Shown: positions 46,344 to 58,720 of the stretch, piece by piece
Position numbering within the stretch: position 1 is the first letter of the stretch
Layout: each line of letters begins with the position of its first letter
Assembly: GCF_000182925.2 (NCBI RefSeq)
Contig: NC_026501.1
Span: forward strand, 4,009,917 to 4,073,916
Direction of reading: 5' to 3'
DNA length: 64,000 bases
DNA from: Neurospora crassa OR74A
Lineage: Eukaryota; Ascomycota; Sordariomycetes; Sordariales; Sordariaceae
Notes under the pieces: generated by a model
Seen by the model: only the letters and a program-made list of their open reading frames with translations
Told to the model about the DNA's origin: nothing
The model's database searches: none
Made by a program: the position numbers and the translations under genes

Positions 46344-48660
46344 TTACTATTATAAATCCTAGAATTAATAGTTGCTAATTAGGAAAAGTAATTAAAAGAT
46401 ATAATAAATTAGGAATAGGTATTGTACTATAATTATTACCTAATAGCAATAATAGTAAAATTAAAACGACAGTACGAATTTACTATTATTAACCTTACTT
46501 CTAAATTTAATAAAGAGGTTATTTAGTAATATATAGTTAATATAAAGAAAAAGAAAGGAAGATGTTAAAAATTAGGAGAAGACGAAGAAGAATTATATTT
46601 ATTAATTAAAATAAAAAATTCCTTCCTTATTTAAATTAAGACGGAAGTTATCGGCCTCCGGGCCTTTTTCTATAAGAGGAAAGTATTGGACGTCCTAACC
46701 CCTATTTATACTTATAGGCTTAAGAAGGAGACTTTTATTTATATTATTTTAAATTACTTCGATATAGATATTATTTTCCAGGATAATCTAGAAGCTTAGC
46801 TATTAATAAAAGAGGAATTCTAAGAGTTCTTAAATAATGGAATTAAAATTAAAAGGATTTTATTATAGGTATTAAAATTAGGAAGGTTAAAAGAATATTA
46901 TTTAGTAATTAAATTGGAGGAGGAGTAATACGAAGAGATTGTAAGGTACTCTTAAAAAGAATATCGAATATTAATAATATAAGAATAAAAGGATAGGAAT
47001 AAGAATAAAATAGTTTCATTAATTATAGGAATTATTTAAATTGTAGTTATAGTAAGAATTGAAAAATACTATTTAATAAACGTTCAATTATACTTAAGAA
47101 GTTATTTAAATAATTCTATTATACGAATCTAGTTCGTAGTAACTTTACAGCGCTATTAAACCTAATTATTATTTATAAGGGGGCGCTAGGAGTATCGACG
47201 GCTATAGGGCTACTAAGGATAAAACTATTATTATTAGAAGTAGAAATTATATAAGTAAGAATAGTAAAACTATTACTACCGGATATAATATACGTAGGAA
47301 TAATAGCATTACTATTAAAATTGGACATAATCCAAATCGGATTTATAATATTACTACCGGGAAGAGAAGGAATATAATTATAACCAATATCCCTTATAAT
47401 TAATTTATAATAACCCTTTTGCTAGAAATTAGCAATATTATAATTAATAGTACGGAGAAGGTATTTAAAGTTTATAGGTAATTCGTTTTACTCTAAATAT
47501 ATATATATATATAATAAATAAAATTATTAATAGTACGAACGAAAGTATTTAAATTATATTCGAACTTATTCTAATTACTTAACACTATAATAATAATTAT
47601 CGCCTAAATAGTATTACAAGCGTTATAAAAATTAATAAAAATATTTAATATATATATTTTATAAGTATAGGAGTAGGTAGTATTTTAAGTATTACCGGTT
47701 AAGATAAAAGTTAGGTAATAATAAAAAAAAGAAAATATAGAAAATTAGAAATTTACTAATTGCTAAAATAAAGTAAATCTTCTTAGTAATAATTTTATAG
47801 AAATTATTAAAAGAGTTAAGTTTATTATTATATAAAACGGAAACGAAATTTAAAATATAGTAAAAATAAAGAATTTTACGAACGATATTAATTAAATCAA
47901 TATAAAGGATAAGGAAAATAAAGAAGGAAATTATACCGGTTTAGGGGAGAATAACTATTAAGGAAATTACAAAGGGTACAAATAAAGAATATAAACTCTA
48001 AAGGTACGACTATAAGGGATATAAGACCTGGGGATATATTAAGGGAGGGACCTTCTATATTAGAAGTTAAATCAATTAAATTAGGGTAATAATAGTTAGA
48101 AGAAATTATTTTATTAGAAATTATAATAAGGAAGAAGGAGAAGGAGGATTAAGAAGGTGTACTATATAGGAGATAATATAAATAAGAGAAGGGGATTTTT
48201 ATATTATTATAAATAGAGGTAGATCCGTGGGGTAATAGAGTAAATAATAGGGAGGAGGAGTTTATAAATAGAATAAGGAAGTAGAGAAGTAGAGTAATAA
48301 ATAGGAAGATGGGACGGGGAAGTAGGGAGAAAGCGAAGGAAAAAACGGTAGGGAGTAAGATAGAAAGGTAATAAAAGAAGCGGTACGCTTAGTCTAGTCT
48401 TATTCCTATTATCTTTATTATTTTAATATTAGAATAATATAGTAGTAGGAGAGACGGGATTAGTTCGTTGTAGCGGTAGGTAAGAACCGTTATAATTGTA
48501 AGTAAAGTAGGAGCGGTGTAGAGAACTACAATTGAGATAGAACTAGGGGTTTTTATTTAGTGGTGTTTAATACCGTATAGTTTTCCCCTCTAGAGAACTA
48601 GAGAAGGACCCTATACCAATAAGGCGCTATAGTTATAGTATAGGGAATAAGACAATTAAT
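46344..48660 (+). pseudogene. B2 LINE C-terminal region and 3' end
   Basis: Resumes LINE sequence after A2; from 46470 (ACAGTACGAATTTACTATT) it is collinear with B1 26784-28978. A plus-strand stretch near 47190-47410 is rich in Thr/Asn/Arg with few stops. The 3' non-coding block, including TAGTTTTCCCCTCTAGAGAA (48577-48596), ends at GAATAAGACAATTAAT next to the TSD. Confidence 0.7.
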
Positions 48661-48675
48661 TACCTTATAGCCTAA
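48661..48675. repeat. B2 LINE target-site duplication, right copy
   Basis: Exact repeat of 34488-34502. Confidence 0.9.
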
Positions 48676-49085
48676 GGTAATTAGAGAATATTCTAAAAGA
48701 CTGGGTACCGGAGGCTTAGTACCGTAGTCCGAATTAATTAAAGTAATTTTAATATTAGCTACCGTCTTAATACTCAAATTTAGCTAGTTAGAGCCAAATG
48801 CCTAATTAGACATTAATCCTATAATATTAACCTCCCCCTTCTCTTTTTAACTATAATTATATACTATAATTAATATTTATATTACCCTTATCTCACCCCT
48901 CTACTACTTATACTCTCCTTTTTACTCCTTTAATAAACAATTATAATTATATTATACATATACTTTTAACCCAGCCTTAGAATACCCTTAAACGCCTATT
49001 ACTAACCTTTAATTATAGTACTAATTTTAATCAAAATCCTTTTAGGCTCCGGTCTACTATTCTAATTTATTATTACCCGGCTATA

Positions 49086-50450
49086 ACTACTCTTATACCC
49101 GCGCCCGTCCCTATACTTACGTCCGTACCCGTTCCTACGCTTACGCCCGCTCCTATACCGGCTATTACTACTCCTATACTTATTATTACTACTACTCTAG
49201 TACTTATATTAACTCCTACTATTACGCTTACTTTAACTCTTACTACGCTAATTTCTCTAGTACCCTAAACCTTTAATAATAGTAGCGGCGGCAGCGGCGG
49301 TAACTATTATAAATTTACTAAAGCTCTTATTAAAAGTATTATAATTATTTAATATTCTTATTATATAGTACTAGGGAATTATAATACTTATATATTTAAT
49401 AAGGGTAAAGGTTATTACATACTTTATATATACTTTAAGAACTCTACTACCTACCGGCGGTAGCCCTTTACTATTTAAAAATAGTATTCTTCTTAATTGG
49501 AAAAGGGCTACTTAAATAATAAAATTCTATTTTATTAATTTTTCCGGTATATAATAATTTCGATTGAAAATTTTAAATAATTAGCAGCCGAAGGTTATAT
49601 AATTCTATAAATTTCTTGGAATCCCTTCGTTCTATTTTAATTACTAATTTAATTTTAAAAATATTACTTACTTTATATTCGGTTACCCTATTAATAAAGC
49701 GCTACTAACCCCCCTTTCTACTATTATAGTACTTCTAATTATAATTCCCGACGTTTCTTCGTTTTCGGCCCTAATTTTAATTATAATATTTAAAAAATTA
49801 AAGATTTTAAAGGAGAATCTTAAGGCTCTTCGTATAAATTAGGGTAATTTAACAACTTTATAATTATTATTATTCGTTAAATTATTTTTAGCAAGCCGCG
49901 AATCAATCGCCTTAATAAATATTACTATAGAATCTACCCGGAATATTAAATATACCGCTATTACGACTACTATTTACTTAAATACTTTATTATTAAAATT
50001 AGTATTCGGATATTTAAAATGGTTTAATCCTTCTAAAAAAGGGTAGCGGCCGGGGCGGTAGGTATCATTTTTAATAAATTAATTGCGGAATTAGAGGTTC
50101 GCGTTAGGAAATTAGAGGAATAATGTAGGATAATAAAAGAGAATAGAATATTACTAGGGGAGGAGGAGTTATATATTTATTTAAATATATTATTTAATAG
50201 GGAGGAGGTAGTAGGTCTTAAAGAATTAGAGGAGTAAGAGGAATTAGAGGAGGGGGTAATAGATATTCAGGTACTAAAAAAGAAATTTAGTAATATTAAT
50301 AAAAATAGTATATTAGGAGGAGGATACCCCTAAAAAGAAGATTCGGTTAAAGAAAGTAATTTAATTCTCGGATTCGGTAGAGGAGATTACCTCTCTTCCG
50401 AAGAAGAGAAGAAGATTGCGGGTTCCCTATAGTAATACAATTATAGTATT
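49086..50450 (+). pseudogene. Pro/Thr-repeat plus coiled-coil protein remnant, family unknown
   Basis: One plus-strand frame begins with a Pro/Thr/Ile/Leu repeat (PAPVPILTSVPVPTLTPAPI), where many Leu/Ile are probably former Pro/Thr, then SSGGSGGNYYKFTKAL near 49265-49325. Farther on, in another frame, is a heptad-like segment (LIAELEVRVRKLEE at about 50080-50120, then RIIKENRILLGEEEL) followed by KELEE and a basic PKKKIRLKKVI and PKKKRRLRVP-like block near 50335-50440. Stops are TAA/TAG at likely Gln positions. A transposon gag-like or transposase-tail protein, or a host gene relic, could look like this. It lies just left of Gypsy H and on the opposite strand. Confidence 0.42.
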
Positions 50451-50649
50451 ATCATTTCTAAATAATATAGTTAAATTAAGTATTAGGGTGGCGTTAGGTA
50501 TTAAAAATTCTTAAATATAGTAAATTAATATTAGTAGCGTTTTAAATTAGTAGCCGTATTTTTTGCCTCTAAATACTAATTTTACTTACTTTTTTTACTT
50601 TACTAATATCTCTCCTTTTATAAATTTATTTAAGGGTCTATTATTAATT

Positions 50650-52613
50650 CGAACGTTCCTATATTACTTCTTAAAGAACTTAAACGCCTCAATATTTTAA
50701 AAGTCTTTAAATTAGTACTATGAAGGTTTATAATATCCTTTCTACTTTACGAAGGCTATCTGTTTAATTAGGGGCCTTTTAATATATAGGATTTTTTCTA
50801 CGTAGTACTCTTTCCCTCCTTCTATAACTACCGGCGGCGGTTATTTATTGGCTGCGATTTAATTTAGTAAAGGATTTCTAATAGCCTATTAAAGGAGATT
50901 AATATAAAAAACGTTATAAATATTATTTAAAAGGCTAGAGAATTCTATAATTAGAAGTGAAAGTACTTTTAAAATTATATATTTAGCGTATAACTAATTT
51001 AACTTCTTCTTAGGCCTTAGTAAAATATAATTCTTATAATTAAATTATATTTTATTACTAATTTAGAACCTCTCTACCAACTAATAATTATAATTAGCGA
51101 ACCTCTCTTATTCCTAAATTACTATAGTTATTATAGTTTAATATAAATCCGTAATTTATAATAGTTTTTTAATAAATTATCAAGCTTGGATATTAATAAG
51201 TATATAGGAGTCTCTAATAGTTTTAGGGACTATTAGAATAACCGATTCTAGGTTAAATCCATAAATTACAAAGACGGGAAATATACCGATTAAAGTATTA
51301 ATACGGCTATTGATAGCAAACTACGCTAATAGGTACTATTTGTACTAATTATTTCAAGCTTAATTAATATATATTCTTAGGAAGGTTTATACTTCTTAAT
51401 TTATTCGTTTTAGACCGCCGTTAATTTAAGGATAATAAGTAATACTAAAAAACATTTAATCCTAAGTAATTTACAGAATTTACTCTAAAACCGCCTAGTT
51501 TAATTGGAACCCTGGTTATTAATTATAGACCGTAGCTATTTATAATACCTTACGAAATAGTTTATAAATCTCTTGGTATAAATTTCGGTATTTATTAATA
51601 ATATTAATTCTAATATTATTTTTATACTAAGGCGGTCTTCAATAACAAATAAATAAATATTACTTTTAATTAATAGGAGGTCTATAATAAAGTCTATCTA
51701 AACCTCTCGGAAGAATTAATCTGGTACTAATATTGATTAGAGCAACCTCTTCCTTTAGGCTCTCTAATATTTAATAGAGCTATATATATAATAATTACGT
51801 AGGAACTATCTTATATAAATTCCGAATAATAATTAATAGAAATAACGGACTAGGGCTACAATAGTGCCTTCTCTACTAGGGTACCCAAGTACTTAAAAGT
51901 TATATATAATTTAGATAATTTAGGTACGGAATATATTGAACTCTTAATCGGTATTAAATAATTTTACTACTTCTACTTTAATAATTATTAGGTACCCGGG
52001 GATTTATAGCCTCTCTTAATATCTTAAGTACTTAAAGTTGTTAATAGAATAATTAACTATTTAAATTTTAAATTTAAAAGAGGAAGGTAAATCTTTTATA
52101 TTATTCTTTACTACTTCGAAGATTTACTAATATATAGCGTCCTTTCCTACTATAGAATTCTAAAGCTATTGTAAATCCGGATTTTTAAAAATTATTATAC
52201 CCTTTTTCCGAATTGCTCGAAAACTCCGAAGGCCTATTACTAAAATACGGATATAATTATATAAAGCGGATTCGGAAATAAATTAGAAATTTCAAACCTC
52301 TTTATTACCTTCGGTAGGGTAGTCCTACTCCCTCTAAAATAATATATCTAATATTACCGCTTCTTTACCTAATTAATACTAAGGTTTGAAAAAACATTTA
52401 GAGAAGTATTCGGCCCAACGGGCTTACTATTTAGATAAATACTATTCAATTATAAAATATTTTAAGTTATAATAATTAATTAAAATAGTAAAGCTATTAT
52501 AGTTGTATAGTTCGGTTTACTACTCCTATAAATAGTCGACGATTACTAATATTTCTTTATTATAAATAGGGTAATTATATTCTACCAGCTTTAATTTCTT
52601 CGAATAAAAGTAA
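50650..52613 (-). pseudogene. H RNase H (3' part), integrase and chromodomain remnant
   Basis: Minus-strand words: YSKKLKLVEYNYPIYNKEIL (52605-52545), ARWAEYFSK and GKEAVILDIL for RNase H; IGIFPVFVIYGFN (about 51280-51240) for the end of the integrase core; LLRPKKKLN-LYAKYI and YNVFYINLL for its C-terminal domain; QPPPVVIEG followed by EYYVEKILYIKR and a K-KGYYKPS segment (50830-50690) for the chromodomain. Domain order and orientation are unambiguous. Confidence 0.82.
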
Positions 52614-52834
52614 TGCCGGAACCCCCATCTCATATATCTACTATAGATTTCTAGTAGTGAAGGTCACAGACCTACCCCACCCGGCAGGCACTTGCCTGCC
52701 GGTTATAATACCTAATAAGATAAGACTGCCATAGATATATCTATTCCATCGCAAGGCAATCTTTCTTATTAACCTTCTTAGAAGATATTACTCTTTATAA
52801 TACAATATTTTACTCATACTCTACTACTCCCGCA
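52614..52834 (+). repeat. G 5' LTR (221 bp)
   Basis: Contains the perfect inverted repeat CCGGCAGGCACTTGCCTGCCGG (about 52680-52701). The outer part retains CA/TG (GGTCACAGACC) and the inner end is mutated (AGATATTACTCTTTATAA) relative to the 3' LTR. Confidence 0.92.
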
Positions 52835-53089
52835 TTGAATAGTAACTATAACTAAAAAATTTAATTGACCAAACTAAACCACTAAATCGATATTCACTCG
52901 AAGAATTAATAACTACCCTACTAGCGACCTATTTACTTGTAGTCGCCCTTCAACGATCGATTAGACCCTTTGCACCGCCTGTATAATAACCCCTTGATTA
53001 TTTTTACAATTTGTATTTTATGCCCGACTTCTAACGAGCCCCAATTTATTTTATAACTACTTCCCTAATCCCTTAACCTTTAAGAACTA

Positions 53090-56000
53090 TTATTACGATG
53101 AATTTAGGTATTCGTATAGGAATTAAGAAGACCCCCAAAAATTCCTACTACATTTTGAATACCCCCTCCTTCTATAATACTTCGTTGCTTAATACTATTC
53201 GTTTGTAATTGGGTTTTATTACAATACTTTAATCTAATTCCCCTAAACGGCGAATTTAAGTACCCGTAAAGGCCGATTAATATTATAGGTTTCCCCCCTC
53301 CTACAATAAATTTAAGTAACCGTTTAAAGCGACCTAACCTCCCCCTTACTTACGAAAACTCCCTTACAATTACTATTATTCCTAACACCTTTATTAGAAA
53401 GTACGCGCAATTAAATAAGAAGAATTGATAATACTATGTAGAAAAGCAGTACAATATCCAAAAACTAGCCGCCCAACCCAATAGGACCAAAGCCCAACCT
53501 CCCGCTACTAATAGATATAATTGCAATAAACCTACTATAAAGCCCAACCTCCCTAATAGATAATTCTAAAATTAATGAAACGAATAAAATAGTTTTATCG
53601 AATAAATATAAGAGGCTAATACCTAATAGCTCCAGGCCAATAACTTACACTATATTATATACCCTCTCCTAGACCCTATAAGATAGCCCGGAAGGAGATA
53701 GTAATAGGAATATACCCGATTTAACAAGAATTATATCCTTATTAATTAAAGGAAAACGAAAAGAGGTCGTTTCAAACTTGATTCCTAATAAAACTACTCT
53801 ATAGATGAGACTTATTAAGATTGGAGGTAATAAGGATATTATAGAGTACTTTAAGGCTACCCTACTTAATAATTATAAAACTTTAAATAGTGGATTGAAT
53901 AATATTAAATAGGAGATAAATTTTATAAAAAATACTACCGCTGCTCTCCAAAGATCGGTAATTAATTTAATAAATTCTAATATTACTTTTAACTCTATTT
54001 TAACTAATTTAACTAATGCTATTAATTAATTTAATATATTAAGCACCGTGTTAACCCCGGGTTAGTTACCCCTACCCTCAATTACTCCTATTATTTCAAA
54101 CCTAATTACCTAAACCCCTACTAATACTACTATAATTTTAAATTTCGCAATAATATCCTCTTAATTGGCCTAAATACCTAACTAACAACTAGGATAATCT
54201 TATGCAACCGCCGCTAGTATTCTTACTAGTATAGTATTTAATTCAAATCCAATTAAATAACCTATTACGGCGGTAGGAAGATTTACATTACTCCCCTATC
54301 TCGGCGGTTATTTACGACCTACCCCCTTTACTATACTATATTAGTAAAGAATAAACGCCCTCGCCTTCCAATTATAAATAGGCTTAATATACATTTAAAA
54401 TAATAGTTTTAAATTTAAAATTAAATGTGAAAACGTTAGAATATTCTACCCCTAGTAAATTGGAAACCCTAATAATATTAATATAGTTTAGAATAGAATA
54501 AAAATTATTTAAATAAATATAATTACCTTCTATAACCGGATTTAAACTTTCCTAAAGGATCCTTTAATAAGTAACTTCGTTATAATTTAATTAATAGCTA
54601 TATTTTAAACGTTATTAGTAAGGTAGGTAATATTATAGTAGAATACCGAATTATCCTTTAACTAGCGGTTAAATATCTGTATAAGAAGAATCTTTATAAT
54701 AATTAATACCTTATTTATCCGCTATACCCCCAATACTACTATAGTTATATAGTAATTTACTAAAACTAAATTCACCCTTCGAAATATTATGGAAAACAAT
54801 TTATATTTTATCCTATACTTTTAAAAGAAGTTAAGGTATATAAAAGCAATAGGATTGCTAAATACCCAGTAAATTGATTAGTAGGGAGTAATAGTTTAGG
54901 TTTGGACGGCGTTGGACTTAGAAATCAAATAATACCTTCACGCCCCTTCTAGGTTTAAAAACTATTAATCCTATATAAGGGAATTAATAAATATAAAAGA
55001 TATTTTAATAGTTGCCGTTCGCTAATACTACCCTTATATCCACCCTATAGTAAAAATAAACAAAGTAATTCAAATTCTTTCAATATCCAAGGAAGAATAT
55101 AATAAATAATATTAACTTTACTACTAAGGAAGATCTAACTACCGCGAAAACTAGAGGTATTATAACCTATTTAGGGACTACTAATAAAATAACCGGAAGC
55201 GTAACTACTAATACTAGAATAATAACCGCCGTAATAATAAATACTATAATAAAAATTACCGAAACGATAACTATTATAATAATACCCACCGTAATAATAC
55301 CCGCCGTAACGATCGGAGATATAATAATAAAAAGTAAAATTATAAAGGCGGAACCTATTATATAGAAAACGGAAATAATATTAATAATAATAATTCGAAT
55401 ACCAAAAATATATATACCGCCTACTTAAACGAATCTAATTAAGAATATTCTACTAAATCGGACATTACTTATATCGTCCTTAATAGCGCCCAAATATACA
55501 ATAAATACTATAAAACCTTCGAAACAATAGCCCTAATAAAAACCTATATTAAGAAGTACAAAACCTCTAACTATTTTGGAATTAAATTAATAATTTATAC
55601 TACATCCCCTAATAACCTAAGCTGTTATATATACAACTATTACTATATAACCTTGAAATTTCGGAACGAATTATTTAAATACTTAAAGGGATATAACACT
55701 ACTAAAAAAGAAACTATCGTATCCAAATTAAACCTATTTAATCCCGTAATTTCGCTGTTAATACAAAAAAACCCCACGCTAGTAAAAAATTAACCCGAAG
55801 AACTATAGCTCGAATTAATTATCTACTTCGTAAAGTCCGAGGAAGCTAATTATACGCCTATACCCGCTTTAGAGATTATCGAAGTACTATTAATTAATAA
55901 GAAACTAAGTATAAATCTACTTTCAAATTATACCTACCTACATATACGCGCCAAAACAGAATTAAAAATATTAAGGGATATTAAGGTCTATATTAACCTA

Positions 56001-56400
56001 AGTACCGGTAGAACTCTAATCGGTAGAGAGTTTTTAAAGATATTAAAATATACTAACTAATAAAGGTCGATAAAAGTACATAAAATAACTAAGAACATTA
56101 TAAAAATAAACGAATTCGTAATATTTACCTTCTACTTACTAACTATTAAAAATAGGAGGAATTCCTTTATTAAAATTATTAAAACCGGATAAATTATAAA
56201 CAATTTAGTACCTAATATACTACTAAGTAACGATTTTATAGCGCTATTCAACGGGATTACCGATTATAAAAAAGGAATTGTATATTTAAATACCCTTAAA
56301 GCTACTATCCCCTTCGAAATAATAATAAGAACTATTCTAATAATAAGGAAGGTAATAGTATAATAAAAATTAATACTACTCTCTAATTAAAAAGTCGTAA
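53090..56400 (+). pseudogene. G gag and protease remnant
   Basis: The capsid part is heavily broken. Around 55610-55690 is LSCYIYNYYYITLKFRNELF, a C2H2-like finger of the type found in this Gypsy group, with Cys and His partly replaced by Tyr. The protease is recognisable at 56000-56330: GRTLIGREFLKILKYT, NEFVIFTFYLL, NILLSNDFIALFNGITDY (about 56205-56262) and YLNTLKATIPFEI. It is dead from stops and frameshifts. Confidence 0.7.
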
Positions 56401-57171
56401 TCCCAATAGTTTATAAGCCATTGCTTAAAGATTAAACGTACAATTTCGAAGCTAAGTACTATACAATATATTACACCCAAATTACCTATAAAACGCCCAG
56501 AGTCTTAATAATTAAAAATATAACTAAGTATATTATTACTATGAGAAAGAATAAATATATTTGAATAATTAACGAAATTATAAATAATAATTACTTTACT
56601 TCAATTTAAATTAACGTAATAAAAGCTTTAGCGTTCGGAGCGGCCTTCTAATTAAGAGGCCTCCAACCTATATTATTAACCGTAATCGAACCTACTATAA
56701 GCGTCGCGCTTAATATAGAAGTTAGATAGTCGAAAAGTCTTTAAACTATTATAGGAGGTAAAGTAGGACTAATTGAACTAATAAAGTAACTACTACTATA
56801 AAGTTATATAATAATAATATCTATAACCCCCCTAATAGACCAGGTATTTAATCTAATAAATAAAAATTTAAAGCCTCTAGAATTATTAAATTAGGAGGGC
56901 AGCAAATTGTACGCTCCGGAAAAATATTTAACCTTCGGTCTACAAATCCTAACTAAATATAAGGTGGAAGAAACGAAAGAAGGAGTATATATTTATACAA
57001 ATAATCTAAAATAGGCTAAACGATTAAAGAAAGTAATTGCCTAATTTTTAAAGATTTAGAAAGAAGGAAGAATAATAAGGATATTAGAAAATTAAATAAT
57101 AAAAATCCTATTAGTAGAAGGATAGTAAAACTAAAGGACTAACTTATAAATATATTTATTGTTGGGCTTAC

Positions 57172-57922
57172 TATATATATTATATAATATTATATATATA
57201 TAACGGATTTACGGGATTATATTATACCTTACGGGTATAAGCAATTATATATAAATATATATATATAAATTGATTTTTATTAATTATATATATTAGTAGT
57301 TAAAATTCTACTATATAACCCTAACCCTCTTAGAGGGTAGTCTACCAGGCTTGCCAAGGCGGCCCAGAAGCCTAATGTGGCCCAGGGAGGCTCAGGGAGC
57401 CTCAAAGAGTTCCAGGGTGGAAGAAACCTCCCGGGTAGACAGGGGTCGAAATGGAAAGTGGAGATTTAATCTCGCTTACCCTTAAGGTTTCACCACTACC
57501 CCCTTCGGCTATTCCTTAGCAAATACAAACAAACAGACCATCTCCAGAATCTCCGGAAGCCGAAGAATCCGACGGAACAAACGGCTTGTCCGTAGAACAA
57601 CCGGTTGGCTCAGAAAGTCTATAAGAAGAAGGCCTTTCCCCGAGGAAGAAGCTTTCTTTCTTCTCTATAGTCACTCTTCTATATCTTTACCAATATAAGA
57701 GCTACACACACAAACCATATACTATTCTACTCGTTTTTGACTCCTCTACACGCCTATACCCCGAAAAATATCAATTTTCTACTCTACAACCCTCTTTCTT
57801 CACCAGAGAAAGAAAAACCACTTTTATCTTATTATTCATCCTTCCGATTTCCATATCGAATCTACCGTCCAAGTAATTACCCTCTTCGAAGATCCGGATT
57901 CCTCTTCTTCATTTATTAAATA
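57172..57922 (+). mobile_element. E2: LTR-like repeat, copy 2, inserted in Gypsy G
   Basis: Homologous to E1 in the opposite orientation. It splits G between GLT (57165-57172) and KKDRKVINKIF (57924 on), so the insertion point is within a few bases. It keeps many CA/TG and GC-rich words (GCCCAGGGAGGCTCAGGG), so it is less mutated than G. The 60-codon frame at 57737-57919 shows no family signal. A solo LTR is likely; a non-autonomous element is possible. Confidence 0.6.
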
Positions 57923-58720
57923 AGAAAGACCGGAAAGTTATTAATAAAATATTTAGCGATTTATACGAGTAAAGTAAAATAATATAGTAAGATGAAGCTA
58001 TTCTATTTATATATCCGGTCTTTATAGTTTAAAAAATAATCTACAGGGAACCTAAGGCTAGGGTTATTATTGATTTAAGGGCTTTAAATAAAGTATCTAT
58101 CCTAAATAATTACTTACTACTTCTATAATCCAATATAATCGCTACCCTAAAAGAAAAGTATTTTATTACTATTATAAATACTACAACCTTCTTTTACTAA
58201 TTTAGAATATAGCCGCTATACTAGAATAAGTTAACCCTAATAAGCCCCCGAAGATTAGAAACCCCGACTATAGTATTTATAGGATATTAAAATTCATTAG
58301 TATATATACAACGATTTATAGACCGATTATTAAGGAAATACGACTTTTATTATACTTTTATCAACAACATTATAATCTTTTCTAATAATAAAAACGACTA
58401 TATAAAGTACTTAAAGACTATATTCGAACTCTTTATATACAAAGGAATAACTATTTTACTTAAGAAGTCTTTCCTAGGCTTCCTAAACGTAGAACTTCTA
58501 AAATTCCGAATCGATTCGCTAGGACTATTTAATACCAAAGATCGAATTATAGTATTCAAAGCCCTAAAATTTCTATAGTAATTAAAAGTACTAAAACACT
58601 ATATTAAAAATACTAGTTTTTTATAATACTTAATCCTATACTACGCCTAAATTTTAGAACTGCTATAAAATTGCAAAGTTATATTATTAGTTAAAGGAAG
58701 GAAAGCTGGGCTAATCGAAC
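57923..58720 (+). pseudogene. G reverse transcriptase remnant
   Basis: KKDRKVINKIFSDLYE, YPVFIV, EPKARVIIDLRALNKVSILNNY (58040-58110), TTTFFYXFRI, RRLETPTIVFIGYXNS, and the active site read as INNIIIFS (58362-58385), where both catalytic Asp are Asn through G-to-A changes. This and LKKSFLGFLNVELLKFRI identify a Gypsy RT of a different subfamily from A, C and H. Confidence 0.9.

Larger units (their letters stand above)
34503..48660 (+). mobile_element. B2: full-length LINE interrupted by Gypsy A2
   Basis: LINE sequence occupies 34503-38615 and 46344-48660, collinear with B1 on both sides, with A2 in between. The perfect 15-bp TSD shows the whole locus is one insertion. Heavily RIP-mutated; no intact frame. 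The element length without A2 is about 6.4 kb. Confidence 0.9.

Noticed and set aside
57310-57345. CCCTAACCCT (also near 1745 and 16700), resembling the fungal telomere repeat
   Set aside because: Only one or two units and inside the dispersed elements E and D; no tandem telomeric array.
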